Source of the DNA: an uncultured Steroidobacter sp.
Lineage (GTDB): Bacteria; Pseudomonadota; Gammaproteobacteria; Steroidobacterales; Steroidobacteraceae
Length of the DNA: 64,000 nt
Reading direction: 5' to 3'
NCBI GenBank assembly: GCA_937864115.1
Contig: CALMII010000004.1
Location: forward strand, 186,001 to 250,000
Below the pieces are notes generated by a model that did no database searches, was not told the DNA's origin, and was given only the letters and a program-made list of their open reading frames with translations. The position numbers and the translations under genes were made by a program. This document shows positions 44,358-54,113 of the stretch, piece after piece; position 1 is the stretch's first letter; the number at the start of each line of letters is the position of its first letter.

Positions 44358-44514
44358 TGAACTGGGCTCGGGTGTGCTGATACCTCAATAGGCGGCAGTC
44401 CGGGTTTCGTGACATCGAGGATCGAGGGTGAGCGAGTCACGTTTGGACCTCGAGCGCCTAAAGGGATAGGCCCTGCTGGCCATACCGCCGAGCGCTTGGG
44501 ACAATGTCCGGCAA

Positions 44515-45060
44515 ATGGATCAAGCACGTCGGACATCGATCACTCAGGCGCTGGCGCGACTGGCAGACGGGGACCGCTCGTCGTTTCCGGCCCTGATGAA
44601 CGAGTTGTGGCCCGTCCTTCTGGCGTTCGCGAGCCGGCTCGTCGGTGAGCGGGCGGATGCCGAAGACGTTGCGCAGGAGACCCTCATCAAGATTGCGGCT
44701 CGTATTGCCGACTACGATCGTTCCCGCGACGGACTGACTTGGGCGTATGCCATCGCGGCATATGAGATCCGTACCTGGCGACGCAAGCGCTATCGACGGC
44801 GCGAATTGCCGAGCTCGGAAGGGGTGGAGCACGTCGCTGCTCCAACTCCAACCGCATCCGTTGAAGAGGACTACATGGAGGAACAGTTGAGACAAGTACT
44901 CGCAGAAGCGTTAGGTACGCTGAGCGCGAGCGACCGGGAAGCGCTCGGCATTACTGAACGCACGACGATTTCCGGTGAGATCTCGGACGCCGCAATGAGA
45001 AAGCGTCGGCAGCGCGCTGTCAGCAAGCTGCGGTCGCTCTGGAGTCAGCTCTATGGTTAA
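44515..45060 (+). CDS. ECF-family RNA polymerase sigma factor
   Basis: A 181-residue sigma factor. Region 2 contains ASRLVGERADAEDVAQETLIKIAAR (the DAED-type core-binding helix) and the following LTWAYAIAAYEIRTWRRKRYRR. Region 4 is an HTH near LGTLSASDREALGITE...RKRRQRAVSKLRSLW. Such factors switch on a small regulon under metal or envelope stress. It overlaps the next gene by 8 nt, so the two are co-translated, the usual arrangement for a sigma factor and its membrane anti-sigma. Target promoters could not be identified by eye. The likely local regulon is the copper-associated genes around it. Confidence 0.85.
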   Translation: MDQARRTSITQALARLADGDRSSFPALMNELWPVLLAFASRLVGERADAEDVAQETLIKIAARIADYDRSRDGLTWAYAIAAYEIRTWRRKRYRRRELPSSEGVEHVAAPTPTASVEEDYMEEQLRQVLAEALGTLSASDREALGITERTTISGEISDAAMRKRRQRAVSKLRSLWSQLYG

Positions 45061-45592
45061 TCACGACAATCTCCTGCATCGCGCCCGCGTCGCCTATGAA
45101 CTCGGACGCTGGAAGATGGCTGCACGGGTATTGGTGTTGGTGATCCCGGTGGCCATTGTCTGCGGCGCGCTGAGCCAGCGTTTGGCGGCGACGGTGGGTC
45201 TCACGGTTTTGCTGGGCACGATTTTGGTCGTGCTTCGCTGGCGCAATCGGCAGGGTCAGCGCATTGCGAATGCGGGCTTCACGGCAGGCCTCCTGCCATT
45301 GTCGGCCGGGGTATTGATGTCGCAGCTCGGAATGATGTCTTCTCCGGCGCTGTGCATGAGTATTTGTGTTGGCAGTGGCGTTCTAGCCGGATCGTGGGCC
45401 GCCTATGCACTGCGCGGCAATCGTGGAGGTGTAGCTGATTCGCTCGTCGTGGGTACCGTCGCGTTGACCACAGCGCTGTTCGGTTGTATTGACCTCCCGT
45501 CAAATTTTTTAGCCGGACTGGCCGTTGCCACACTCGCAAGTGCCTTGATCGCGAGACTTGTTCAGTCGCTATATGTGAGGACCGCGGCATGA
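45053..45592 (+). CDS. Six-TM membrane protein, putative anti-sigma factor
   Basis: A 179-residue protein with six predicted membrane helices (ARVLVLVIPVAIVCGAL, AATVGLTVLLGTILVVL, AGFTAGLLPLSAGVLM, ALCMSICVGSGVLAGSWA, SLVVGTVALTTALFGCI, FLAGLAVATLASALIA). The short N-terminal cytoplasmic tail is NHDNLLHRARVAYELGRWK. It overlaps the sigma gene. The topology, cysteines in the later helices and pairing with an ECF factor resemble NrsF/DUF1109 anti-sigma proteins, but sequence identity to that family is not secure. The role as anti-sigma is inferred from position. Confidence 0.6.
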   Translation: MVNHDNLLHRARVAYELGRWKMAARVLVLVIPVAIVCGALSQRLAATVGLTVLLGTILVVLRWRNRQGQRIANAGFTAGLLPLSAGVLMSQLGMMSSPALCMSICVGSGVLAGSWAAYALRGNRGGVADSLVVGTVALTTALFGCIDLPSNFLAGLAVATLASALIARLVQSLYVRTAA

Positions 45593-45699
45593 GCCCGCGA
45601 AACGCGACCGGCTGATAATCCGTTTGCGCGACGCACCCCTCCCCGCCTCGCGGAACGGACGATCACAAAAGCGCGTTGCTCGCATGCCTGGAGGTTGGA

Positions 45700-45855
45700 A
45701 TGGAAAACTGCCCCATGATGGACATGATGGGCATGGGTTGGATGATGGGCGGTGTTGCCCTGATCTGGCTCCTGCTCGTCGTGGTGCTGCTCCTTAGCAT
45801 CGCCGCATTGTGGAAGTACCTGCGATCCGGACACCGCCAACCGCCTGCCACGTGA
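45700..45855 (+). CDS. Met-rich single-TM miniprotein
   Basis: A 51-residue protein with GGAGG 5-6 nt before its ATG. The N-terminus MENCPMMDMMGMGWMMGG is remarkably methionine-rich and carries one Cys. A single membrane helix (VALIWLLLVVVLLLSIAALW) and a short basic tail follow. Met-rich motifs bind Cu(I)/Ag(I), so this may be a copper-binding membrane peptide. Similar short Met-rich proteins occur in copper islands. It lies between the putative anti-sigma gene and the large fusion gene and is probably co-transcribed with them. Confidence 0.7.
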   Translation: MENCPMMDMMGMGWMMGGVALIWLLLVVVLLLSIAALWKYLRSGHRQPPAT

Positions 45856-45867
45856 GCTGACCCGGCC

Positions 45868-48399
45868 ATGTCCGCGCGACGCGAAATTGTCATCGTGACC
45901 GGCAGCAGCGGCTTTATCGGCCGGCGCCTCGTCGAGCGACTGGCAGAGCAGTACACGGTTGTCGGATTCGATCGCGACCTGCCGCCTCATCCACCGGTCG
46001 TTGCCGAATGCGTCTGTGTGGACCTCACGTCGCAATCGAGTGTCGAGACTGCCTTGCAGCGTGTACGCGTTGCGTACGGTGAGCATCTCGCATCGGTCAT
46101 TCACTTGGCAGCGTATTTCGACCTCACGGGTGAACCGAGTCCGAAATACGACGAAATCACCGTACGCGGTACCGAACGACTGCTACGTGCGCTGCAAACC
46201 TTTCACGTCGAACAGTTCGTGTTCGCGAGCTCCATGCTCATTCACGCGCCGAGCCGACCCGGACAGCGCATTACCGAGGAGTCGCCGCTCGACCCGAAGA
46301 AGTTGCCTTATCGCGAATCGAAGATTGCCGCTGAACGCGTCATCCACGAGCACCGCAAGAACATTCCTGTCGTCTATCTTCGTCCGGCGGGTGTGTACGA
46401 CGACCAAGGCCATGCAGCGTTCCTCGCCGATCAGATCGCGCGAATCTACGAACGCAAGCTCACCAGTCGCGTTTATCCTGGAAACCTAGATACGGGACAA
46501 CCGTATCTTCACCTCGACGACCTAGCCGATGCGGTGCTGCGCATCGTCGAGCGCCGCCAGGCGCTGCCCAGCGAGCTACCCATGCTCCTGGGTGAACCAG
46601 AGACACTCACCTTTCGCGCGCTGCAGGAACAGATCGGCTGCTTGATCCACGGTGAGCAATGGCAAACGAAGCAGATCCCACAAACACTCGCACGAGTGGG
46701 CGCAGCCGTCGAGGAGAACGTATTAGACAACGATCCCTTCATCCGACCATGGATGGTGGATGCGTCGAGCGATCACTACGAGCTCGATCTGTCGCGTGCG
46801 CAGAGTTTGCTCGGATGGCAGCCGAAGCGATCTCTGCGTGAGACGCTCCCGAAAATTGTGGCCCATCTCCATCGCGATCCCAGCGGCTGGTATCGCACGA
46901 ACAAGCTGAATCCTGCCGTTGTGGCCGACCGGGCGCCCGCCGTCCGCGAACGTGCTCCCATGGAGCACGCGACGGAAGCCATGGCCAAGCACATGGCGCA
47001 CATGCGACAGATGCATCTGTCGACGCTCTGGGTGCACTTCACCAATATGATGCTTGGCGCTTGGCTCGCTGCCAGTCCGTTGGTGTTCGGTAGCTTCGAT
47101 CGACAGGAGTTCAGCGAGGCCGTGCTGCGCGTCACCGCCGAGCGAAACCTCGCTTCGCCGGAACTGCGCATGGCGCTGTTGGGCTGGAGCGATGTGGTGA
47201 GCGGCCTTCTGATCGTGCTTTTCGCGGCGCTCTCGCTATCGAAGCGATTCTCCTGGGCGCAATGGGCGAATGCCGCGGTCGGCGTCTGGTTGCTCTTCGC
47301 GCCGCTGATCTTCTGGGCGCCCAGTGCCGCCGCGTACAACAACGACACGGTCATTGGTGCGCTCGTGATCGCATTCGCGATCCTGGTGCCGATGATGCCG
47401 GGCATGAGCCAAGAGTCGATGATGGACGAATCAGACTTGCCCATCGGATGGACTTACAGTCCGTCGACGTACGAGCAGCGTCTGCCCATCGTTGCACTGG
47501 GGTTCGTGGGCCTTCTCATTTCGCGAGCTCTCACGGCTTATCAGCTCGGGCATAGCGACGGTGTCTGGGAACCGTTCTTCTCCGGTCAAGGTAGCCGCAA
47601 TGGCACCGAGTTCATCATCACGTCCGACGTGTCGAAAGCATGGCCGATTCCTGACGCCGGCCTTGGGGCGGTCAGCTATATATTCGAGGTGCTGATGGGC
47701 GTCATGGGCGGGCGGCAGCGATGGCGCACGATGCCGTGGATGGTCGCGGCGTTCGGCATCGTCGTCGTACCGCTCGGCGTCGTCAGCATCTATTTCATCA
47801 TCATACAGCCGATCATGATCGGCACGTGGTGCACGCTGTGTCTCGCGGCAGCGCTCGCAATGCTCATCATGATTCCGTTCACGCTCGATGAGCTCGTGGC
47901 GATGGGCCAGTATCTCGTGCAGAGCCACCGACGCGGCGAGTCGGTCCTGCGGACGTTCTTCATGGGTGGCGCATCTCCGAGCAGCGGTAAAGACGAGTTA
48001 CCCGGTTTTGGCGCCCGGCTGAGTGAGACCGTGAAGTCGACGGTGCGCGGCGTCAATATCCCGTGGACGTTACTGGCGAGCGCCGCGCTCGGAGCCAGCC
48101 TCATGTTTACGCGACTTCTGTTCGAAACCAGACCGCCCATGGCACATAGCGATCACTTGATCGGTGCACTCATCGTCACGGTCGCGGTCATGGCCATGGC
48201 GGAGGTCGGTCGGGCGCTGCGCTTCATCAACGTCGTCCTTGGTTTGTGGCTCGTCGTCGCGCCGTGGATGCTCGAAGGCGCGTCGATGATCGGCGCGTTG
48301 GCCGGCGTAGTGATCGGCGTCGCGGTCATTGCGCTTAGCTTGCCTCGCGGCACACGCAGCCGCGAGCACTACGGAAGCTGGGATCGGTTTGTGCTGTGA
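45868..48399 (+). CDS. Epimerase-SPW-VKOR fusion membrane protein
   Basis: An 843-residue fusion. Residues 1-340 are an extended SDR/NAD-dependent epimerase: VTGSSGFIGRRLVE gives the Rossmann GxxGxxG, with LPYRESKIAAERV (YxxxK) and a FASSM segment. Then comes a membrane half with two SPW-type segments (FTNMMLGAWLAASPLVFG near 395 and FINVVLGLWLVVAPWMLEG near 790). Between them is a VKOR-like domain with WCTLCLAAALAM (CxxC) near 650. VKOR proteins re-oxidise disulfide-forming partners. The fusion suggests redox processing linked to copper or disulfide stress at the membrane. It follows the Met-rich miniprotein by 12 bp. The precise reaction is unknown. Confidence 0.8.
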   Translation: MSARREIVIVTGSSGFIGRRLVERLAEQYTVVGFDRDLPPHPPVVAECVCVDLTSQSSVETALQRVRVAYGEHLASVIHLAAYFDLTGEPSPKYDEITVRGTERLLRALQTFHVEQFVFASSMLIHAPSRPGQRITEESPLDPKKLPYRESKIAAERVIHEHRKNIPVVYLRPAGVYDDQGHAAFLADQIARIYERKLTSRVYPGNLDTGQPYLHLDDLADAVLRIVERRQALPSELPMLLGEPETLTFRALQEQIGCLIHGEQWQTKQIPQTLARVGAAVEENVLDNDPFIRPWMVDASSDHYELDLSRAQSLLGWQPKRSLRETLPKIVAHLHRDPSGWYRTNKLNPAVVADRAPAVRERAPMEHATEAMAKHMAHMRQMHLSTLWVHFTNMMLGAWLAASPLVFGSFDRQEFSEAVLRVTAERNLASPELRMALLGWSDVVSGLLIVLFAALSLSKRFSWAQWANAAVGVWLLFAPLIFWAPSAAAYNNDTVIGALVIAFAILVPMMPGMSQESMMDESDLPIGWTYSPSTYEQRLPIVALGFVGLLISRALTAYQLGHSDGVWEPFFSGQGSRNGTEFIITSDVSKAWPIPDAGLGAVSYIFEVLMGVMGGRQRWRTMPWMVAAFGIVVVPLGVVSIYFIIIQPIMIGTWCTLCLAAALAMLIMIPFTLDELVAMGQYLVQSHRRGESVLRTFFMGGASPSSGKDELPGFGARLSETVKSTVRGVNIPWTLLASAALGASLMFTRLLFETRPPMAHSDHLIGALIVTVAVMAMAEVGRALRFINVVLGLWLVVAPWMLEGASMIGALAGVVIGVAVIALSLPRGTRSREHYGSWDRFVL

Positions 48400-48444
48400 T
48401 CCTGTGCACGACGGTGCCCATCAACCACGAGCGCAATCCCCTGG

Positions 48445-49074
48445 TTAGTCATCATCCGCGTCGTGCCTGTCTTGACATGCTTGGTCGTGTCGCGCATCGC
48501 GGAGAATCTCCACAGCTTCTTTGACCACATAGGCTCCGATCGCAAATCCGACGATCAGATCGGGAAGCCGTGACGTCGTTGCGATGACGAGCGCTGCCGC
48601 GGCGATGACACCGAGGTTTGCTACGACATCCGCACGCGTAAAAATCCAGGATGCACGAAGATGCACATCACCCCTCTTGTAGGGCGCCAAAAGCCGCAGC
48701 ACGATGACGTTGACGATCAAAGACGCTGAAGCTGACAGGATCATTATCCAACCGATGGGCTCGCTTTCGCCGATCGCACGTCGAGCGGTGTCGACCAACA
48801 CGCCGAGGCCGAGCAGTGCGAGGATGCAGCCGCTCGAGAGAGCCGCGTTGCGTTTGAATCCGACGCTGCGCCCGACGGCGAGCAGCGCAATGCCGTACGC
48901 AAGCGCGTCGGCGAGCATATCGAGTGCATCGGCGAGCAGTCCGCTCGAGCGCGCGATCAGTCCCGCGGTGGCGCCCACGACGAACATCGTCGCGTTGAGC
49001 GCGAGTGCAACCTGAATCGCCCTTCGTTCTTGCGAGGACGAAGCTTCCTCGACATGGCACCCACAATCACTCAT
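48445..49074 (-). CDS. CDF-family cation transporter
   Basis: A 209-residue cation diffusion facilitator, probably exporting Zn2+, Cd2+ or Pb2+ by proton antiport. The N-terminus MSDCGCHVEEA has a CxC-His metal site. TM regions include LLADALDMLADALAYGIALLA, with the Asp ligands, and SWIFTRADVVANLGVIAAAALV, where the canonical HxxxD is TRAD (His replaced). The usual C-terminal cytoplasmic domain is nearly absent, so the protein is short; the end is His/Asp-rich. It is divergent from the cadR/pbrR-like regulator, whose operator overlaps this gene's own promoter, so it is almost certainly the regulator's target. Confidence 0.88.
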   Translation of the reverse strand: MSDCGCHVEEASSSQERRAIQVALALNATMFVVGATAGLIARSSGLLADALDMLADALAYGIALLAVGRSVGFKRNAALSSGCILALLGLGVLVDTARRAIGESEPIGWIMILSASASLIVNVIVLRLLAPYKRGDVHLRASWIFTRADVVANLGVIAAAALVIATTSRLPDLIVGFAIGAYVVKEAVEILRDARHDQACQDRHDADDD

Positions 49075-49120
49075 TGTTCAGCATCCATCCCCCTACTCTG
49101 CCCGATGACATGGTGGCGGA

Positions 49121-49151
49121 AGTAGACACCCTGTAGTAACTTCAGGGTCAA
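49121..49151 (-). promoter_or_regulatory. MerR-type CadR/PbrR promoter of the CDF gene
   Basis: On the minus strand TTGACC (49151-49146) and TCTACT (49126-49121) are separated by 19 bp, the long spacer of MerR-controlled promoters. The spacer contains the dyad ACCCTG-N9-CAGGGT (49128-49148). The arrangement and bases match CadR/PbrR promoters. The CDF start codon lies 47 bp downstream, and the regulator gene begins on the other side. Confidence 0.85.
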
Positions 49152-49171
49152 GTTGATCTTGGAGAGGGCTC

Positions 49172-49606
49172 GTGGCTGGCCAGCAGATCGGTGAATTGGC
49201 GCGGCGGTTCGAGTGCCCTGTCGAAACCATTCGATACTACGAGCGCACTGGCCTTCTTCCCGCACCCGCCCGAACGAACGGCAATTATCGGTCGTACTCG
49301 GATGAGCACGCCGGGCAGCTAGCCTTCATCCTGAACTGCCGCGCGCTCGATATGACGCACCGGGAGATCAGGACCTTGCTGGACCTGCGCCGCAAGCCGA
49401 AGAATGGCTGCAGTGATGTAAATGCGATCATCGAGGGACACATCGGCCAAGTCAGGCACCGCATCGGCGAACTGAAGCAACTGCTGACGGGCCTCGAAGC
49501 CCTGCGAACTTCATGCAACCAGCCGCGTGCTGTTGAGGATTGCCAGATCCTGAGCGCACTTCACCGCAACGCGAGACCTCGCGCGGGACGAGCCCCTGTC
49601 AGATGA
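49172..49606 (+). CDS. cadR: CadR/PbrR-type MerR regulator
   Basis: A 144-residue MerR-family activator-repressor sensing Cd(II) or Pb(II). The N-terminal HTH (QQIGELARRFECPVETIRYYERTGLLP) is followed by a dimerisation helix. The metal site has Cys80 in KNGCSDVNAII plus Cys115 and Cys124 (SCNQPRAVEDCQIL); the C-x8-C spacing matches PbrR more than ZntR. The start is GTG 49172, with GGAGAGG (49160s) upstream. It is divergent from the CDF gene with a shared 97-bp control region. The C-terminal tail beyond residue 130 is short and basic. Confidence 0.9.
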   Translation: MAGQQIGELARRFECPVETIRYYERTGLLPAPARTNGNYRSYSDEHAGQLAFILNCRALDMTHREIRTLLDLRRKPKNGCSDVNAIIEGHIGQVRHRIGELKQLLTGLEALRTSCNQPRAVEDCQILSALHRNARPRAGRAPVR

Positions 49607-49659
49607 AGGATCCATCCCAGCCTCCGTTGAGTGTGCGTATGACCCTCAGGTTCAGCAGA

Positions 49660-50127
49660 TCAGTAGCGCTCGAGAATGGCCTGCATCTGCGCGATCTCCG
49701 CCTTTTGCGATTCGATGATCTGGTTACACAGCGCAGAGATTTCGGGATCCGTGATCACAGATTGCTCACACATGAGAATGGCGCCCGAGTGATGAGGAAT
49801 CATTGAGCGTAAGAATTGCTCATCGCCGACAGCCGCCTGCGTGCGCATTCCGATGAAGCTCGCAATGAATACGACCACGACACCCAATGCAATCGCTACG
49901 TTGAGGCGTCTCGACGGAAACATTGACCGCATCGCGACGAGCATGACCGCAGCCATGGGCGCGACCATCATGAGGGTCATGTAGATGTTGTTGATATTGA
50001 GATAGAAGTGATCAAGCGATGCGATCATCGTGTACATCACGAGATACATGATCACGAAGTCGATCACGAGCTCGATGGTCAGCTCCTTGTACGATCCTCG
50101 CATCGAGTGTCCAGAGTGGTCTTGCAT
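49660..50127 (-). CDS. DUF305-family membrane protein
   Basis: A 155-residue protein. From ATG 50127 (AGGAGG at 50134-50139 upstream) the N-terminus MQDHSGHSMRG is His/Met-rich. Three hydrophobic helices (LTIELVIDFVIMYLVMYTMIA, MTLMMVAPMAAVMLVAM, VAIALGVVVVFIASFIGM) follow. The DUF305 core is MIPHHSGAILMCEQSV, with the paired His and Met/Cys that bind copper in related proteins. Such proteins accompany Cu resistance genes. It sits between the cadR-like gene (convergent) and the hydrolase gene (same strand, 75 bp upstream). Confidence 0.85.
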   Translation of the reverse strand: MQDHSGHSMRGSYKELTIELVIDFVIMYLVMYTMIASLDHFYLNINNIYMTLMMVAPMAAVMLVAMRSMFPSRRLNVAIALGVVVVFIASFIGMRTQAAVGDEQFLRSMIPHHSGAILMCEQSVITDPEISALCNQIIESQKAEIAQMQAILERY

Positions 50128-50202
50128 GTGAACCTCCTGGGTAATGGCCGCTCGGAACGTTCGACGCCACACGCATTGAGCTGTGCGTGCAACGGTCAGA
50201 TG

Positions 50203-51078
50203 TCATGTGGAACGACTATTCGTTGGCCCCTCAATGCTCAACCAATTGAGCAGGCAATGATCGAACTCTTCCGGCTGCTCAAGTTGCGGTGTGTGTCCGG
50301 CGTGCTCAAGCAATCGGAAGGTGACGTTGGCGAGATCGGGCAGCAGACTGCTCCACAGGGTATGAGGAACCGCGAAGTCATTCGCGCCCATGACAACTAA
50401 CACAGGTATTCGGCAGAGCGCGTCGTCCCAGTTGAGTTCGTACGATCGATACAGATCACGAAAGGCGCTCACTGCATCCATCGAGAACGACATTCCGTCC
50501 CACAGCCAAGACGCATCGTAGTCAGGATCGTTCCAATACAACGGCGCATCGGTGACGTATTGCCGAACGTAAGATTCAGATGGCGAGCGTGATGCGTCTT
50601 CTTCTTTGACGCTAGTTCGGCGCCGCCTCTGCAACGCCGCTTTTCGCTCCGCGGTTGCATGAGTATCCCAGTACTGCTCGGCGCATTGCACGGTCGTGGC
50701 GATGTCCGCCGGCGGCGAGCCGATCACCACGACATGAGAAACGTTGCCAGGATGCCGCCTTGCATACTCTAGGGCGATGTTCCCATGGTGCGAGTGACCC
50801 ACGATCACGACACGACCGATCCCAGCATCAGTGCGTACCGCCTCGACGCATTGGGCATAGAAGTCAAAGTTGATGCATGCGGGGTTGAACTCGGCTCCGG
50901 CAGGTACGAAATGCGGGACATCCGCGCAAATGAGCGTGCACGATTCTCGAAGACGTTTCGAGAACGTCCGCGGGTAGTAGATCGACGAGCCGACGACTAA
51001 CAGTGGAAGGCCTGCGCCTTCCACCACGTAACGCAGAGTCACGCCCGCGATCTCCACGGCCCCTCGGTTCCCGCTCAT
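50203..51078 (-). CDS. Alpha/beta-hydrolase
   Basis: A 291-residue alpha/beta-hydrolase of unknown substrate. The nucleophile elbow GHSHHG (Ser) follows the strand GRVVIVGHS. An Asp in LVVMGANDFAVP and His in LLEHAGHTPQLEQPEEF complete the triad. The preceding oxyanion loop is atypical (VVGSSIYYPRTF instead of HG). It lies 19 bp downstream of copA on the same strand and is probably co-transcribed with cueR-copA. A link to copper is only positional. Confidence 0.85.
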   Translation of the reverse strand: MSGNRGAVEIAGVTLRYVVEGAGLPLLVVGSSIYYPRTFSKRLRESCTLICADVPHFVPAGAEFNPACINFDFYAQCVEAVRTDAGIGRVVIVGHSHHGNIALEYARRHPGNVSHVVVIGSPPADIATTVQCAEQYWDTHATAERKAALQRRRRTSVKEEDASRSPSESYVRQYVTDAPLYWNDPDYDASWLWDGMSFSMDAVSAFRDLYRSYELNWDDALCRIPVLVVMGANDFAVPHTLWSSLLPDLANVTFRLLEHAGHTPQLEQPEEFDHCLLNWLSIEGPTNSRST

Positions 51079-51097
51079 ATCAGCATCCTCGTTCCCT

Positions 51098-53605
51098 CTA
51101 TGCCTGCGCGCGCAACCGAAGAGCGTTGCTGATGACCGAGACAGACGAGAGACTCATCGCCAGCGCGGCAATCAGCGGACTCAAAAGCCAGCCAGTCAGC
51201 GGGTACAGAACACCTGCCGCGATCGGAATGCCGAGCGCGTTGTAGCCGAAGGCGAAGAACAGGTTCTGCCGGATGTTGCGCACGGTGGCCCGGCTCAGTT
51301 GTCGCGCACGGACGATGCCCCGAAGGTCACCTTTCACAAGCGTCACCTGCGCGCTCTCCATCGCAATGTCTGTCCCTGTACCCATCGCGATGCCGACATC
51401 TGCTTTGGCGAGCGCCGGCGCGTCGTTGATGCCATCGCCTGCCATCGCCACACGCCGGCCTTGCGACTGCAGCCGCGCGATCACGTCGGCTTTGTCCTTC
51501 GGCTGCACCTCTGCGATGACCTCATCGATCGGCAGATTTGCTGCCACCGCGTGGGCAGTCGCTTGGTTGTCGCCGGTGAGCATTACGAGCCGCAGTCCAT
51601 CCGCTTTGAGCGCCTGAAGAGCTGCGGGCGTCGTGTCCTTGACGGGATCACCCACGGCAACGGCTCCAGCGAGCTTGCTGTCAACGCTCAAGAAGATGAC
51701 GGTGCGACCCTCTCGCCTCAGCTGATCGACTGCGTCGCTGATCTGATCCACGGCGACGCCGTTCTCTTTCATCAGCGCGGTATTTCCGAGCGCCAAGACG
51801 TGCGCTTCGGATCTCCCGCGGACGCCCTGCCCCGTTACTGACTCGAAATCAGTGACAGCGGCGGGCTTGATTCCGCGCGCTTCGGCACCGGCAACTACAG
51901 CACGCGCCAATGGATGCTCGCTGGTGCGATCGAGTCCCGCAGCCCAACTCAGAATCTGCTGCTCGGAAAAGCCGTTGACGCTGATTGTTCTGTCGAACGT
52001 CGGTCGTCCCACTGTAATCGTGCCCGTCTTGTCGAGTACAAGCGTATCAACGTTGCGCAAGTTCTCGATCGCCTGCGCATCTCGGAACAGCACTCCGAGC
52101 TGCGCGCCACGACCGCTTGCGACCATGATAGAGATCGGCGTCGCGAGACCGAGGGCACACGGACAGGCAATGATCAGCACGGCGACAGCGTTCACGAGCG
52201 CGTAGGCGAGCCTTGGTTCCGGGCCGACGAACCACCAAGCAACGAACGTCAGGATCGCAATCACGATAACTGACGGCACGAACCAAGCAGCCACCTGGTC
52301 TGCGAGCCGTTGCAGCGGCGCGCGCGAGCGCTGAGCCTGCGCGACAAGCGCCACGATCTGTGACAGAAGACTATCAGCGCCGACCCGCTCGGCCGTGATC
52401 ACCAACGTGCCGGTCTGATTGATGGTCGCACCGACGACGCGATCACCGAGCGTTTTTTCAACCGGCATCGGCTCACCGGTGAGCATCGACTCGTCGATGC
52501 TGGAGCGGCCCTCAATGACACGGCCGTCCACAGGAATCTTTTCGCCCGGCCGTACTCGCAGCCGCTCGCCTGCATGCACGTGACCCAGCGGCACGTCTTC
52601 CTCGCTGCCGTCATCGTTCACACGTCGCGCAGTCTTTGGTGCGAGACCCAAGAGCTGACGAATCGCAGCGCTCGTTCGACCCCGCGCTCGCAGCTCGAGC
52701 CATTCCCCGAGCAGCACGAGCGCAATGATTGCGCTCGCGACTTCAAAGTACACGCCGACCATGCCGTGCGCATCGCGCATCTCGCTCGGAAATGCCTGAG
52801 GCAGGAATGCGGCGACGATGCTGTAGAGAAACGCGACCGCCACACCCAAGCCGATCAGCGTGTACATGTTCGGCGAGCGGTTCACAACGCCCATCCAGCC
52901 GCGCCGGTAGTAGTCCAATGCCGCCCACAGCACGACGGGCGCGGACAGCAATAGCTCGGCCCCGCGAAGCACACGAGCAGCTGCAACGGAGAGGTGAACA
53001 TCGAACAAGTGAGGAATCATCGCAATCGCGACGACCGGCAGCGTCAGCGCGAGCGCAATCCAGAACTTCTTGCGTACGCTGCGAAGCTCGGTGTCATCCT
53101 CGTGCTCGCTCGGCATTTCTGGCTCGAGCGCCATTCCGCAGATGGGGCAGTTGCCGGGGCCCGCTTGTCGAATTTCCGGATGCATCGGGCACGTATAGAT
53201 GGTTCTCGGGCCAACGTCTGCGTCGGCCGGCGTCTTCTGCGGCTGGTGTGTGTGCCTGTGATCGCCTTTCGGTGCGTCCAAGTAGCTCGCGGGATCAGCC
53301 ACGAACTTTGCGCGGCATCCGGCTGAGCAGAACGCGTATTGCTTGCCAGCGTGACTGGCCATGTGGGGCGAATCGACAGAGACCGTCATCCCGCACACAG
53401 GATCGATCGTCTCCGCCTTAGCGCCCGACGCATGCGCGCCGTGCTGACCCTTGCTCGTCGAGCAGCACGCATGTGCTGCCTCGTGCGTGTGATGATCGGA
53501 TGTTGGCTCCGCACGCGATACCGTTTTTGTGGCCGACGCACAGCACGACGCGGGCTTCGCCTCGTCGCCAGCTTCGTGCGCATGGGATTGATGCTGATGT
53601 TTCAT
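51098..53605 (-). CDS. copA: CopA-type Cu(I)-exporting P1B ATPase
   Basis: An 835-residue P1B-ATPase. From ATG 53605 the first 60 residues are His/Cys-rich ([20 protein letters not shown], then CCAS and HACCSTS), replacing the usual CxxC heavy-metal domain. A YHS domain ([12 protein letters not shown]...[12 protein letters not shown], about 67-110) and a YTCPMHPEI...CPICGM heavy-metal segment (about 137-165) follow. ATPase motifs are [21 protein letters not shown] with the CPC ion site, [19 protein letters not shown] and [20 protein letters not shown]. It follows cueR by 16 bp, so both start from the CueR promoter. The frame opens further upstream but that part is out of phase with a real start. 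Confidence 0.95.
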   Translation of the reverse strand: MKHQHQSHAHEAGDEAKPASCCASATKTVSRAEPTSDHHTHEAAHACCSTSKGQHGAHASGAKAETIDPVCGMTVSVDSPHMASHAGKQYAFCSAGCRAKFVADPASYLDAPKGDHRHTHQPQKTPADADVGPRTIYTCPMHPEIRQAGPGNCPICGMALEPEMPSEHEDDTELRSVRKKFWIALALTLPVVAIAMIPHLFDVHLSVAAARVLRGAELLLSAPVVLWAALDYYRRGWMGVVNRSPNMYTLIGLGVAVAFLYSIVAAFLPQAFPSEMRDAHGMVGVYFEVASAIIALVLLGEWLELRARGRTSAAIRQLLGLAPKTARRVNDDGSEEDVPLGHVHAGERLRVRPGEKIPVDGRVIEGRSSIDESMLTGEPMPVEKTLGDRVVGATINQTGTLVITAERVGADSLLSQIVALVAQAQRSRAPLQRLADQVAAWFVPSVIVIAILTFVAWWFVGPEPRLAYALVNAVAVLIIACPCALGLATPISIMVASGRGAQLGVLFRDAQAIENLRNVDTLVLDKTGTITVGRPTFDRTISVNGFSEQQILSWAAGLDRTSEHPLARAVVAGAEARGIKPAAVTDFESVTGQGVRGRSEAHVLALGNTALMKENGVAVDQISDAVDQLRREGRTVIFLSVDSKLAGAVAVGDPVKDTTPAALQALKADGLRLVMLTGDNQATAHAVAANLPIDEVIAEVQPKDKADVIARLQSQGRRVAMAGDGINDAPALAKADVGIAMGTGTDIAMESAQVTLVKGDLRGIVRARQLSRATVRNIRQNLFFAFGYNALGIPIAAGVLYPLTGWLLSPLIAALAMSLSSVSVISNALRLRAQA

Positions 53606-53621
53606 ATTCGATCCTGCAATT

Positions 53622-54074
53622 TCATCCGGCGGGAGGCAGACGACCGAGGTCGTCGAGAATGGGACACTCAGGGCGGTCGTCGCCATGACAATGCTGTGCG
53701 AGGTCGGCGAGCGCGGCACGCATCGACCGCAGCTCTTCGATCTTTGCATCGAGTTCCGCGATGTGCTTCATCGCGAGGCGCTTTACCTCGGCGCTGGCAC
53801 GGCGCTGGTTGCGCCACAGGCTCAGGAGCCCGGAGATCTCGTCCATCGAGAAGCCCAGACCCCTAGCACGACGGATGAAGCGCAGTGCATGTACCTCCGT
53901 CGCCGTATAGACCCGGTAGTCACCTAACGTTCGAGCCGCCTTCGGGATCAGTCCCAGAGACTCGTAATGTCGGATCATTTTCGGCGTGACGCCCGACAAC
54001 TCGGCAGCACGGCCAATGCTGTAGTAGCCCTGCTCTTTCGCGTCGGCGAGCTCGACGGCAGCTTTGGTGCCCAT
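53622..54074 (-). CDS. cueR: CueR-type copper-responsive MerR regulator
   Basis: A 150-residue MerR-family Cu(I)/Ag(I) sensor. N-terminal [31 protein letters not shown], then the dimer helix. The C-terminal copper loop is [13 protein letters not shown], two Cys separated by seven residues as in CueR. ATG 54074 is preferred; a Met 11 codons upstream is possible. The gene has an N-terminal extension of about 15 residues relative to E. coli CueR. It precedes copA on the same strand and is preceded by a textbook CueR promoter, so it is autoregulated. Confidence 0.93.
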   Translation of the reverse strand: MGTKAAVELADAKEQGYYSIGRAAELSGVTPKMIRHYESLGLIPKAARTLGDYRVYTATEVHALRFIRRARGLGFSMDEISGLLSLWRNQRRASAEVKRLAMKHIAELDAKIEELRSMRAALADLAQHCHGDDRPECPILDDLGRLPPAG

Positions 54075-54113
54075 GCTGGCCTCGTGGCTTGGGAATTCGG
54101 TTGACACGGCAGG

